Shown: positions 1 through 7,596, numbered from the stretch's first letter. The stretch: 20,678 nt of DNA from Phocaeicola sp. (GCA_020026225.1 JAHHQU010000040.1:1-20678); one strand, 5' to 3'. Numbers and translations are program-made. Notes: generated by a model from the sequence alone, not told the origin.

Positions 1-49
1 ACATTCAGAACCACAATCTGACGCTCTAACCAACTGAACTATAGTCACC
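1..49 (-). tRNA. tRNA-His(GUG), first copy, truncated by window edge
   Basis: The visible 49 nt are identical to the 5' part of the complete tRNA-His at 82-156: extra G(-1), acceptor 5' strand, D arm, anticodon arm with loop TTGTGGT, and the start of the variable region. The T arm and acceptor 3' strand lie beyond the left edge. It follows the complete copy by about 32 nt on the same strand and is probably co-transcribed with it. Confidence 0.93.
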
Positions 50-81
50 ATGTTGGTAATAATAATCGTTGCTTTCAAAAG

Positions 82-156
82 GGTGACTAGTGGGACTCGA
101 ACCCACGACATTCAGAACCACAATCTGACGCTCTAACCAACTGAACTATAGTCACC
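82..156 (-). tRNA. tRNA-His(GUG)
   Basis: On the minus strand the cloverleaf is complete: acceptor GTGACTA pairs with TAGTCAC, the anticodon stem TCAGA/TCTGA encloses loop TTGTGGT (anticodon GTG, histidine), and the T arm contains GGTTCGAGTCC. Position 156 supplies the extra 5' G(-1) opposite discriminator C73, the hallmark of tRNA-His. Without G(-1) the gene is 82-155. CCA is not encoded. A consensus promoter lies just upstream (184-213). Confidence 0.97.
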
Positions 157-183
157 ATGTTGATTACCTTTTCAAAAGCGATG

Positions 184-213
184 CAAAGGTAGGGATTATT
201 TTTGAATATGCAA
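184..213 (-). promoter_or_regulatory. Bacteroidetes-type promoter of the tRNA-His genes
   Basis: The minus strand reads TTG (211-213), 19 nt, then TACCTTTG (184-191). This matches the Bacteroidetes -33 TTG / -7 TAnnTTTG consensus with its preferred spacing. The predicted transcription start is 20-25 nt before the mature tRNA-His. No terminator is visible between the capA-like stop (233) and this promoter, so some read-through into the tRNAs is possible. Confidence 0.8.
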
Positions 214-232
214 GCATTTTTATCAATTTATT

Positions 233-1336
233 TCAAAAAAAATATTCATCTATACCCTTTGTATACTTCTGCATCAAAGAGCGCGCCCCTTCCAAATAGC
301 GTTTCATACCTGTTTTTTCTTTGACATTCAATAGCTTATCATCTATACCCGACGGATAAATCAAAAAATCTCCCTTTTCATTCCATACCGGTCGAGAAGT
401 CCACACAAAGCCATATCCACAAGAAGCCATACGCGTATGTCCCGCCACCTTTTTCAAGGTCATTCGCACCACCATACCTCCATCTGTATGCCGTGCACTC
501 ATATTCGACACAAAATTTCCCAAAGAATATGCCACCAGATGATCTTCCGGGGTACATGCATCGGGAATCACCTCAACCGGCTGCACAACATGCGGATGTG
601 CACCGATGACATGATCCACGCCCAGACTCAAAAGCCATCGCGCCAGTTCCCTGTCCTGTTTTCTTGGCACCAGTTCATATTCAACTCCCCAATGCATGCA
701 AGCTATGATGACATCGGGACGCATCATCCGAGCCTTAAAGACATCCTTCCGAATCTGCTCCCTATCGATATAATTGACCACCACGGGAGGAACGGGACGG
801 ATGCCGTTCGTTCCATACGTATAATTCAGGAAAGCAATGCGAAAGCCCTTTTTCTCAACCAACAAAGGATACTGATGCATCCGTTCCAAGGTATCACGAA
901 AGACCCCCGTATGAAGCACCTTCAATGAATCCAGCAAGGAAAGCGTACGACAAGCCCCTCGGCTTCCCCTATCCAGGCAATGATTGTTAGACAACAACAA
1001 GACATCAAACCCCACCATTCTCAAGGCACGGGCGAAGTCATCGGGAGCACTGAAAGCAGGATATCCCGTATACGGCTTTCCACCCAAGGGGACTTCCAGA
1101 TTACCGACCGCCAAATCGGCACGCTTGATTTCAGATGCCACATGTGCAAAACAAGCCTGATAATCATATTTTCCATGCGGACGCTGTGCCGCCACGAGCT
1201 GTGCCTTATGCTGCATCAAGTCCCCTGCAAAAAACAAGGACAAGGTATCGGCAGAATCTGCGAAGACAACCGTAGCCGAGGTTTCCCAAACGACCAGCAA
1301 GAACAGCTTCAAAATGTTTGCTACTATCCGATTCAT
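233..1336 (-). CDS. CapA-family (PGA_cap) metallophosphatase-like protein, probably exported
   Basis: The protein has 367 residues and belongs to the family of poly-gamma-glutamate synthesis protein CapA, a calcineurin-like metallophosphatase fold. Visible motifs, in order: AGDLMQH (37-43), GNLE (78-81), SNNHCLDRG (116-124), MHWGVEYE (214-221), GAHPHVVQ (245-252) and SLGNFVSN; their Asp/Asn/His residues are the usual metal ligands. A hydrophobic N-terminus (residues 4-26, ending near VFADS) looks like a signal peptide, so it probably acts in the periplasm or at the envelope. I chose the ATG at 1336; a TTG one codon upstream is also open. It starts 11 nt after the folD stop, so the two are probably co-transcribed. 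No capB/capC or capsule genes are nearby, so a role in PGA capsule is not supported; the substrate is unknown. Confidence 0.85.
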   Translation of the reverse strand: MNRIVANILKLFLLVVWETSATVVFADSADTLSLFFAGDLMQHKAQLVAAQRPHGKYDYQACFAHVASEIKRADLAVGNLEVPLGGKPYTGYPAFSAPDDFARALRMVGFDVLLLSNNHCLDRGSRGACRTLSLLDSLKVLHTGVFRDTLERMHQYPLLVEKKGFRIAFLNYTYGTNGIRPVPPVVVNYIDREQIRKDVFKARMMRPDVIIACMHWGVEYELVPRKQDRELARWLLSLGVDHVIGAHPHVVQPVEVIPDACTPEDHLVAYSLGNFVSNMSARHTDGGMVVRMTLKKVAGHTRMASCGYGFVWTSRPVWNEKGDFLIYPSGIDDKLLNVKEKTGMKRYLEGARSLMQKYTKGIDEYFF

Positions 1337-1347
1337 CAAACAAGGAG

Positions 1348-2229
1348 TTATCCATAGATAGCCTTCTTACCAGCCAGCAAGGTATTCTTCATCAAAGAAA
1401 CGATAGTCATCGGTCCGACTCCACCTGGAACTGGAGTTATATACGAACACTTGGGAGCCACTTCCTCAAAACAGACATCACCAGTCAATTTAAAGCCCGA
1501 CTTACGTGTAGCGTCAGGCACTCGCGTAGTACCCACATCAATAACGACCGCACCTTCCTTCACCATATCCGCCTTGACAAAGTTCGGTTGCCCCAAAGCA
1601 GCAATAATAATATCTGCACGACGGCATTCATCCACCAAGTTCGTACTTCTGCTATGACATACGGTTACCGTAGCATCCCCCGGATAAGCTTTCTGCATCA
1701 TCAATGTAGCCATCGGCTTTCCTACAATGTTACTTCGTCCGAGCACCACGCATTTTTTCCCTTGGGTCTCAATATGATAACGCTTCAGCAATTCCAGTAT
1801 CCCATTCGGAGTTGCCGAGACATAACAAGGAAGGCCTATAGACAAACGGCCCACATTAATGGGATGAAAGCCATCCACATCCTTTCTATAGTCTATCGCT
1901 TCAATCACCTTCTGCTCTGAAATATGCTTCGGCAAGGGAAGCTGGACGATAAATCCATCGACATCAGCATCTCTATTCAGTTCCTCAACCTTTGCCAAAA
2001 GTTCCTCTTCAGTCACATCACTCTCATAACGAACCAAAGACGACTTAAAGCCACACTCTTCACAAGCCTTCACCTTATTAGCGACATAAGTCTCACTACC
2101 GCCATCGTGTCCAACCAAGATTGCGGCCAAATGGGGACGTTTTTCTCCTCTTGCCACCATATCGGCCACTTCAGCAGCAATTTCCTGCTTGATTTGTCCA
2201 GAAACAGCTTTTCCGTCTATCAGCGTCAT
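1348..2229 (-). CDS. folD: Bifunctional methylenetetrahydrofolate dehydrogenase / methenyltetrahydrofolate cyclohydrolase FolD
   Basis: FolD interconverts 5,10-methylene-, methenyl- and 10-formyl-tetrahydrofolate with NADP in the cytosol, feeding purine, thymidylate and formyl-Met-tRNA synthesis. The 293-residue product has the usual family length. Seen: the catalytic segment SETYVANK (45-52, Tyr48 and Lys52), QLPLP (96-100), KDVDGFHP (116-123), the dinucleotide-binding GRSNIVGKP (164-172) and C-terminal TPVPGGVGPMT. The frame is open ten codons further upstream, but family N-termini begin at MTLIDGKAVS, so I place the start at 2229. No Shine-Dalgarno is visible. A TACCTTTG -7 box lies about 30 nt upstream. 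The gene leads a probable two-gene operon with the CapA-like gene. Confidence 0.97.
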   Translation of the reverse strand: MTLIDGKAVSGQIKQEIAAEVADMVARGEKRPHLAAILVGHDGGSETYVANKVKACEECGFKSSLVRYESDVTEEELLAKVEELNRDADVDGFIVQLPLPKHISEQKVIEAIDYRKDVDGFHPINVGRLSIGLPCYVSATPNGILELLKRYHIETQGKKCVVLGRSNIVGKPMATLMMQKAYPGDATVTVCHSRSTNLVDECRRADIIIAALGQPNFVKADMVKEGAVVIDVGTTRVPDATRKSGFKLTGDVCFEEVAPKCSYITPVPGGVGPMTIVSLMKNTLLAGKKAIYG

Positions 2230-2258
2230 AATTTCATTTTTTAAGATTAGTATAATCA

Positions 2259-2266
2259 CAAAGGTA
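2259..2266 (-). promoter_or_regulatory. -7 element (TAnnTTTG) of folD
   Basis: The minus strand reads TACCTTTG about 30 nt before the folD ATG. No clear TTG sits 19-21 nt further upstream, so only the -7 half is supported. Predicted leader length is about 20-25 nt. Confidence 0.55.
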
Positions 2267-2372
2267 GTCTAAAAAAGCCGAAGAGTTAGGATTTTCCTTT
2301 GTTTTTATGTCCTATATTATAGAAAACTTCATTTCTTGACAATTCGTGAAATGAAATTTGACAAAAATCTAT

Positions 2373-2380
2373 TAACTTTG
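2373..2380 (+). promoter_or_regulatory. -7 element (TAnnTTTG) of the amidase gene
   Basis: TAACTTTG matches the Bacteroidetes -7 consensus. A TTG lies only 12 nt upstream, shorter than the usual 19-21, and no better -33 is visible. The box ends 11 nt before the start codon at 2392, which implies a leader of only about 5-8 nt. A 6-bp inverted repeat (TGCATA 2379-2384, TATGCA 2391-2396) overlaps the start codon. Confidence 0.6.
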
Positions 2381-2391
2381 CATAGTATATT

Positions 2392-3594
2392 ATGCATAAA
2401 AAATATCTTTATATAATACTCGTTGCAATTTTCTGCCTGACAACGACAAGGGCGGAAAAGATTTGTGCGGCCGATCTAACCAATAAATTCACAGTGGTCA
2501 TCGATGCCGGACACGGAGGTCATGACCCTGGGGCCATCGGAAGAAGAGGCAAGGAAAAAAACATCAATCTGGAGGTAGCACTCAAACTCGGGAAAGCCAT
2601 CGAGAGGAACTGTAAAGACACCCGCGTAGTATACACCCGCAAAAGAGATGTCTTCATTCCACTTCACAAACGAGCTGAAATAGCGAATGACGCCAAAGCC
2701 GATCTCTTCATTTCCATCCACACGAATTCATTGGCAAAACGCAGTACACGAATCAGCGGAACCGAGACATACACCCTGGGATTACACAAGACGAAAGAAA
2801 ATCTGGAAGTGGCCCAAAAGGAAAATGCTGTCATTTTAATTGAAGACAATTATCAGCAACAATATGCCGGATTCAATCCGAACTCAGCAGAGAGTTACAT
2901 CATCTTTGAATTCATGCAAGACAAGAACATGTCTCAAAGCGTCAGCTTCGCTTCCAAAATCCAAAAAGAATTCAGAGGCATCCACCGCACAGACCGTGGA
3001 GTACACCAAGCGGGCTTCCTCGTACTGAGAGAAACCTCCATGCCAAGTGTCCTGGTTGAATTGGGCTATATTTCCAATCCCAACGAAGAACACTACCTTC
3101 TGTCGGAAGAAGGAACTTCCGCACTGGCTAATTCCATCTATAAAGCATTTGTCAACTACAAGCGAGAAGGAAACAGCGTCACGACAAAGGTCAACCTCGG
3201 TCCATCGGAACCCACCCAGGCAAGCCGAAGCGAAAAAAGGAACACGCAGGCATCAGCCAACCAGCTCCGTACATCAGAAACCCGAACTGCGGCCAGCGAG
3301 AAGGTCAATCCCCAAACTGCCCGTCCAGTTTTCAAGATTCAGATTCTCACCTCCGACAGGCTGCTACCCAGCAAGAGCCGCCAATTCAAGGGACTTGCTC
3401 CCGTTGAGCACTACAAGGAAAAAGGAATCTACAAATATACCTATGGGGCAGACACGGATTACAACAAAATCCTGCGTCTGAAACGAAGCAAGACCCATTC
3501 CAAATTTAAAGATGCATTCATCATCGCCTTCAAGAACGGCAAAAAGATGAATGTCAATCAAGCAATAAAAGAATTCAAACAAAACAGAAAATAA
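2392..3594 (+). CDS. Exported N-acetylmuramoyl-L-alanine amidase (Amidase_3)
   Basis: The enzyme cleaves the amide bond between N-acetylmuramic acid and the stem peptide of peptidoglycan, in the periplasm. The 400-residue product starts with a signal peptide (about 1-27, ending near ICAADL). The zinc amidase domain spans about 33-257: IDAGHGGHDPGAIG with His41, Glu55 in GKEKN, SIHTN with His110, and VELGYISN with the presumed catalytic Glu223. A Ser/Thr/Arg/Gln-rich linker follows (about 259-312), then a C-terminal domain (about 313-400, from FKIQIL) that resembles SPOR/SH3-like wall-binding domains seen on Bacteroidetes amidases; that resemblance is an inference. No other ATG is available near the N-terminus, so the start is firm despite the very short leader. 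The mlaD-like gene follows after 16 nt, so the two probably form an operon. Confidence 0.93.
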   Translation: MHKKYLYIILVAIFCLTTTRAEKICAADLTNKFTVVIDAGHGGHDPGAIGRRGKEKNINLEVALKLGKAIERNCKDTRVVYTRKRDVFIPLHKRAEIANDAKADLFISIHTNSLAKRSTRISGTETYTLGLHKTKENLEVAQKENAVILIEDNYQQQYAGFNPNSAESYIIFEFMQDKNMSQSVSFASKIQKEFRGIHRTDRGVHQAGFLVLRETSMPSVLVELGYISNPNEEHYLLSEEGTSALANSIYKAFVNYKREGNSVTTKVNLGPSEPTQASRSEKRNTQASANQLRTSETRTAASEKVNPQTARPVFKIQILTSDRLLPSKSRQFKGLAPVEHYKEKGIYKYTYGADTDYNKILRLKRSKTHSKFKDAFIIAFKNGKKMNVNQAIKEFKQNRK

Positions 3595-3610
3595 AAAGAC
3601 TAGAATAAAC

Positions 3611-4498
3611 ATGAAAAAAGAAGTAAAAATCGGTTTGGCCGGAATAGCCTCATTAATCATCCTCTTCTTCGGCATCAACTATTTGAAAGGTATCAATATG
3701 TTTCAGCCGGAAACCTATTATTTAGTAGAATTTACAGACGTAAATGGATTGGCTAAATCAAGCCCTGTTTTTGCTAACGGATACAAGGTAGGACTTGTAC
3801 GCGATATCGAATACAATTTCAAAAAGCCAGGTCACGTGGTAGTAGGAATCGAAATGGACAAGGCCATGAAAGTTCCGGAAGGAAGCCATGCTGAACTGAT
3901 CACAGAAATGCTGGGTACGGTAAAAATGAACCTTCACCTGAACATTGAAAACAGCCATTTCATAAATCCTGAAGATACCATCCAAGGTATAGCCAACCCA
4001 GGAATCATGGGCATGGCAGAAAAAGACCTGTTGCCAAAAGTAGAACAACTGATGCCCAAGATGGACTCCATCTTAAATTCACTGAACAAACTGCTGGCTG
4101 ATCCTGCTTTGACACAGACTCTGCACAATGCTGAACAGCTCACAGCTTCTTTGAAAGTGACAAGCACCCATCTCCAGTCATTGATGAGCAAGGATATTCC
4201 TCAGATGACCGACAACGTGATTACCCTCACCGAGAACTTGAAAGGCATCAGCAACAATTTAAAGGATATCGATTTCGCCTCAACGTTCAAAGAGGTTGAC
4301 GCCACTTTAAAGAACGTACACCTTCTTACCGACAAGTTGAACAGCAAAGACAATTCGTTGGGTCTACTGATGAACGACACAGGCCTGTACAACAACTTGA
4401 ACGCCACTACGGCCAATGCAGCCAGTCTACTTGAAGACTTGAAAGCACACCCGAAACGTTACGTCCATTTCTCAATTTTCGGGAAAAAAGACAAATAA
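3611..4498 (+). CDS. mlaD: MlaD/MCE-family lipid-transport substrate-binding protein
   Basis: The product has 295 residues. A single N-terminal transmembrane anchor (about 7-25) is followed by an MCE domain (about 36-115, with TDVNGLAKSSPVFANGYKVG) and a long predicted alpha-helical C-terminal half (about 135-285) rich in Leu/Asn heptad-like patterns. In the MCE/Mla family such proteins form periplasmic rings or tunnels that carry phospholipids between membranes, working with an MlaE permease and MlaF ATPase. Neither partner is visible here; in Bacteroidales they are commonly encoded elsewhere. It starts 16 nt after the amidase stop and ends just before a strong terminator, making a two-gene envelope operon. 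Annotated elsewhere as 'MlaD family protein' or 'MCE family protein'; the exact lipid substrate cannot be read. Confidence 0.9.
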   Translation: MKKEVKIGLAGIASLIILFFGINYLKGINMFQPETYYLVEFTDVNGLAKSSPVFANGYKVGLVRDIEYNFKKPGHVVVGIEMDKAMKVPEGSHAELITEMLGTVKMNLHLNIENSHFINPEDTIQGIANPGIMGMAEKDLLPKVEQLMPKMDSILNSLNKLLADPALTQTLHNAEQLTASLKVTSTHLQSLMSKDIPQMTDNVITLTENLKGISNNLKDIDFASTFKEVDATLKNVHLLTDKLNSKDNSLGLLMNDTGLYNNLNATTANAASLLEDLKAHPKRYVHFSIFGKKDK

Positions 4499-4510
4499 AT
4501 ACAAAACTTG

Positions 4511-4558
4511 CGTTTGAAGCCTATTTAGAAAATGTCTAAATAGGCTTCAAACGTTTTA
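4511..4558 (+). terminator. Strong intrinsic terminator after the amidase-mlaD operon
   Basis: A perfect 19-bp stem (4511-4529 with 4535-4553) closes a 5-nt loop and is followed by TTTTAAA. It begins 12 nt after the mlaD stop. The stem is unusually long for an intrinsic terminator. Confidence 0.9.
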
Positions 4559-4768
4559 AATACAGAATAAATTCAAATATCAAGCTGATTGTCAGTAAAA
4601 TAGGCTTTTATACAAGAATCATCTCCTAAAAGAATGTTTTAAGGTAACATTTTAATATTCAACCGATTGAGTTGGGCTTCATTCTTAATAAAAAAAGAGT
4701 CACAAACCAACCTGTTAATTTACTGATTTACAGCCTCTTTATTATAATTTTAAAAAAGCAAACAAAAA
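4559..4768. other. AT-rich gap between mlaD and dnaA
   Basis: This part of the mlaD-dnaA gap has no ORF of note and no canonical DnaA box (TTATCCACA or its complement). Poly-A/T runs are frequent. A weak imperfect hairpin can be drawn between AAAAGAG (4693-4699) and CTCTTT (4735-4740). I see nothing else, and an origin of replication is not supported. Confidence 0.5.
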
Positions 4769-4776
4769 TAGATTTG
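4769..4776 (+). promoter_or_regulatory. Candidate -7 element of dnaA
   Basis: TAGATTTG fits TAnnTTTG and lies about 67 nt before the dnaA start. The -33 region is only a T run, without TTG. The leader downstream holds two small palindromic stretches (ATTTGT...ACAAAT at 4772-4788 and ATTTGCAAAT at 4800-4809). Confidence 0.4.
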
Positions 4777-4842
4777 TTTTTTACAAATATGATTACGAAA
4801 TTTGCAAATGTAGAAGTTTCGCTTTTTTAATAAGACACATGT

Positions 4843-6249
4843 ATGTTTGAGAATAATCAGGCTGTTTCATTATGGGCTCGCTGTCTCCGTTTCATTCAGG
4901 ACAACGTTAATGAATCAGCTTTTAAAACGTGGTTTGAGCCAATTGTTCCATTGCATTATGAGAACAACGCATTGACAATTGGAGTACCCAGTCCTTTCTT
5001 CTATGAATACTTGGAAGAAAAGTACGTGGGTATACTTCGTGCTGCCATTTATAAAGAAATCGGTGAAGGCACGGAATTGATGTACTCTATCCTGACGGAT
5101 AAGACCAACCATATTACCGTAAATGTAGAAGGTACCAAACGCTCGCCCGCTTTGGAATCTGCCGCTTCCGTTCACAATGCCAATAAGGCTCCAACTCCTT
5201 TACAATCTCAAACAGTTCAGGATTTGGATCCTCATTTGAATCCGAACTACAACTTTGAAAACTTCATTAAAGGAAGCAGCAACGAATTTTCGAGAACAGT
5301 AGCAGAAACTGTCGCTCAAAATCCAGCTAGAACATTCAACCCGTTATTCTTATACGGACCTTCAGGCGTTGGAAAGACTCACTTGATCAATGCTATCGGT
5401 ACCCGTATCAAAGAGTTGTACCCTAATAAGCGAGTCCTGTATGTGTCTGCTCACTTATTTCAGGTTCAGTATACGGATTCGGTACGCACCAACCATTTCA
5501 ACGACTTCATCACTTTCTATCAGACAATTGACGTCTTAATCATTGATGATATCCAAGAATTTGCAGGTGTTACCAAAACACAGAATACATTCTTCCACAT
5601 CTTCAACCACTTGCACCAGAACGGCAAACAGCTGATTCTTACTTCCGACCGTGCGCCTGTTATGTTGCAAGGTATGGAAGACCGTCTGCTCACCCGATTC
5701 AAATGGGGTTTGGTGGCTGAATTGGAAAAGCCAGACGTTGAATTACGTAAAAACATCCTGCGCAACAAAATTCGCCGCGACGGATTGGTTATTCCTGAAT
5801 CGGTGATCAGCTACATCGCAGAAAACGTCAATGAAAGCGTACGTGAGCTGGAAGGCATCGTCAACTCCATGCTTGCCCAGTCCATTCTGCTGAAACGCGA
5901 AGTCAACTTGGATTTGGCTCAGCATATTGTCCGCAAGGCCGTTCGCTGCGCTGAAGTCAAGCCAATCTCTGTCAATGACATCATTGAAAAGGTATGTACT
6001 TACTTTAAAGTAGATACATCGACCATTCATACCAAAACCCGCAAACGCGAAGTGGTTCAGGTTCGTCAGGTAGCCATGTACCTGGCCAAAAAACATACCG
6101 ACACCTCTTCCTCAAAAATCGGCAAGCTGATCGGCAACAAAGATCACGCTACCGTACTACACGCCTGCAAGATTGTAAAAGATCAAGTAGATGTAGACAA
6201 AGCATTCAAACAAGAAATTGAAGCGATAGAAGCTACTCTGAGAAGTTGA
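4843..6249 (+). CDS. dnaA: Chromosomal replication initiator protein DnaA
   Basis: DnaA binds origin DnaA boxes as an ATP-dependent oligomer, melts the origin and loads the replicative helicase. The 468-residue product has all four domains: an N-terminal DnaB/DiaA-interaction domain (about 8-90, LWARCL and KTWFEPIVP), a variable linker (about 95-135), the AAA+ domain with Walker A GPSGVGKTH (172-180), Walker B VLIIDD (231-236) and sensor/arginine-finger segments TSDRAP and MEDRLLTRFKWG, then the C-terminal DNA-binding domain with the signature GNKDHATVLHACK (431-443). The ATG at 4843 matches the expected short N-terminus; an ATG at 4839 is out of frame. The gene is monocistronic, without the dnaN/recF/gyrB neighbours common in other phyla. 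The family signature usually has R-D-H-A-T-V; here it is K-D-H-A-T-V. Confidence 0.98.
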   Translation: MFENNQAVSLWARCLRFIQDNVNESAFKTWFEPIVPLHYENNALTIGVPSPFFYEYLEEKYVGILRAAIYKEIGEGTELMYSILTDKTNHITVNVEGTKRSPALESAASVHNANKAPTPLQSQTVQDLDPHLNPNYNFENFIKGSSNEFSRTVAETVAQNPARTFNPLFLYGPSGVGKTHLINAIGTRIKELYPNKRVLYVSAHLFQVQYTDSVRTNHFNDFITFYQTIDVLIIDDIQEFAGVTKTQNTFFHIFNHLHQNGKQLILTSDRAPVMLQGMEDRLLTRFKWGLVAELEKPDVELRKNILRNKIRRDGLVIPESVISYIAENVNESVRELEGIVNSMLAQSILLKREVNLDLAQHIVRKAVRCAEVKPISVNDIIEKVCTYFKVDTSTIHTKTRKREVVQVRQVAMYLAKKHTDTSSSKIGKLIGNKDHATVLHACKIVKDQVDVDKAFKQEIEAIEATLRS

Positions 6250-6270
6250 ACTGATCGCACACGATAACAA

Positions 6271-6345
6271 GAATCATCCCTGCGTACGGCAATCCGATGA
6301 TTCTTTGTCGTTAATGGGGGTTCCTTATGGGAATACCCTTTTTTT
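6271..6345 (+). terminator. dnaA terminator region, two consecutive hairpins
   Basis: The first hairpin has an 8-bp stem (GAATCATC 6271-6278 with GATGATTC 6296-6303) and a 17-nt loop. The second, smaller one (6317-6338; GGGT/ACCC outer pairs and TCC/GGA inner pairs with a two-base bulge) runs into seven T residues (6339-6345) and is the more convincing intrinsic terminator. It acts for dnaA; the minus side has no T tract for the convergent nitroreductase. Confidence 0.7.
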
Positions 6346-6615
6346 GTCTACCTACTTTCCTGCCCTTCGCAAGCACTCCCAACAGCCGCCATGACAAGCA
6401 GCGACTCTCCCTCCACACGTCTTACCGACACTCCCCAACAACCATCCCCATACCGACAAGCAATCAAGCTTTTGCCAATCCACCGGTGAAGGAATAAAAA
6501 AAGTCCTGCCATTTACCAAAGGGCAACTGACAAGACTCTTTAAAATCATCTTTACTGAAGATTCCAGAAATACAAAGCTCGCTCACCTCATCGGAAGTAC
6601 CACAAGCGAGGACCC
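6346..6615. other. C-rich intergenic stretch between dnaA and the nitroreductase gene
   Basis: These 270 nt are strikingly C-rich on the plus strand between about 6350 and 6480, unlike the AT-rich gaps elsewhere. The minus strand holds a 65-codon open frame and the plus strand only short frames; neither has a convincing start region or protein-family resemblance. It may be a decayed gene or just spacer. I do not call a gene. Confidence 0.4.
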
Positions 6616-7353
6616 TCAACAAAATCCCTGCTTCTTCAGCACATCAAGCAAATTCCCAGACATGGCCTCATTATCTGCTTTCTTATAACGAATATCCGTA
6701 AAAATTTGAGCCAATGTCTCCGTTTGGTTGATTCTTACAAATTCCTTATTCTCAGGAAGAGATTCTTTTGCTCCGAACAATTCATCAATATCCGTTGCAG
6801 CATAATCATGATAAACTTCTTGATGAACGATTCCCTTCAACGGCAAACGGTCGGTCTGCTGCGGATTCTCATCGGGATAACCGACGGTAATGGTAGCGAC
6901 CGGAACCACCAACTTCGGCAATTCCAACAATTCGATAATCTGTCCGGGATTATAAATAGTAGTACCCAAATAACAAGTACCCAACCCCTTTTCTTCGGCC
7001 AACGTACAGAAATTCTGAGTTACCAGCAATGCATCTGAAGCCGCATTCATGAAAGAAAGGAAATTGTCATATCCCGGAACCGCCTTACGCTGCTCACACC
7101 ACTTAGAAAAGCGATTGAAATCCGCACAGAAAGTAAGCACGACAGGAGCTGAAGTCACCATCGGTTGGTTAAAATGCAACGGAGCAAGCTTTGCCTTACG
7201 TTCCGCATCGCGAGTTACCACAACACTATAAAGCTGCATATTCCCCATGGTCGGGGCACGAAAAGCCGTTTCAAGAAGTTCATTCAACAAATCTTCAGGA
7301 ATTTCCTGAGATTTATATTTGCGGATGGTCCGTCTGTTTTTTACTGATTCCAT
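6616..7353 (-). CDS. Nitroreductase-family FMN-dependent NAD(P)H oxidoreductase (NfsA-like)
   Basis: Members use FMN and NAD(P)H to reduce nitroaromatics, quinones or flavins in the cytosol; the physiological substrate here is unknown. The 245-residue product starts with the flavin-phosphate segment NRRTIRKYK (6-14), then APTMGNMQ (33-40), a central region including GLGTCYLGTTIYN, and VTVGYP-like ATITVGYPDENP, ending with a C-terminal arm typical of the NfsA/FRP subgroup. Length agrees with that subgroup. The ATG at 7353 is well placed: a TAACTTTG -7 box is about 22 nt upstream. The gene is monocistronic, convergent with dnaA and divergent from nrdJ. No terminator is evident after its stop. 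Confidence 0.9.
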   Translation of the reverse strand: MESVKNRRTIRKYKSQEIPEDLLNELLETAFRAPTMGNMQLYSVVVTRDAERKAKLAPLHFNQPMVTSAPVVLTFCADFNRFSKWCEQRKAVPGYDNFLSFMNAASDALLVTQNFCTLAEEKGLGTCYLGTTIYNPGQIIELLELPKLVVPVATITVGYPDENPQQTDRLPLKGIVHQEVYHDYAATDIDELFGAKESLPENKEFVRINQTETLAQIFTDIRYKKADNEAMSGNLLDVLKKQGFC

Positions 7354-7374
7354 AATTCATTTTTGTTTATATAC

Positions 7375-7382
7375 CAAAGTTA
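7375..7382 (-). promoter_or_regulatory. -7 element (TAnnTTTG) of the nitroreductase gene
   Basis: The minus strand reads TAACTTTG, ending 21 nt before the ATG. At the -33 position there is CTG instead of TTG, so the upstream half is weak. Confidence 0.6.
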
Positions 7383-7549
7383 GCATTTTGTTTCAGAAAA
7401 CAGAAAAGAGAAAAAGAACTTTTAAACCAATTATTTTCTTTTTTGGACAACTTCTTCTCCTTTGAAATATCATAACATACTATAAAACAACAAGTTAAAG
7501 TTTCGTTTTGGAAAACTTGCTACCTGTTGATAACTTTTCAATCTTTTCC

Positions 7550-7580
7550 TTTGCCGATTGAGAAAACATTTATAGCTTTG
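7550..7580 (+). promoter_or_regulatory. nrdJ: Bacteroidetes-type promoter of nrdJ
   Basis: TTTG (7550-7553), 19 nt, then TAGCTTTG (7573-7580) is a full -33/-7 match. The predicted start lies near 7585, giving a leader of about 65 nt before the GTG. A DnaA-box-like TGTTGATAA (7525-7533) lies 16 nt upstream of the -33 element. Confidence 0.8.
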
Positions 7581-7596
7581 CATCGGTTTTGTTAGA

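Noticed and set aside
437..928. 163-codon plus-strand frame inside the CapA-like gene
   Set aside because: It is antisense to a well-supported coding region, has low-complexity His/Ile-rich composition, and resembles no family.
4499..4842. Possible replication origin next to dnaA
   Set aside because: The gap is AT-rich but contains no canonical DnaA boxes in either orientation, and no dnaN, rpmH or parAB neighbours support an origin here.
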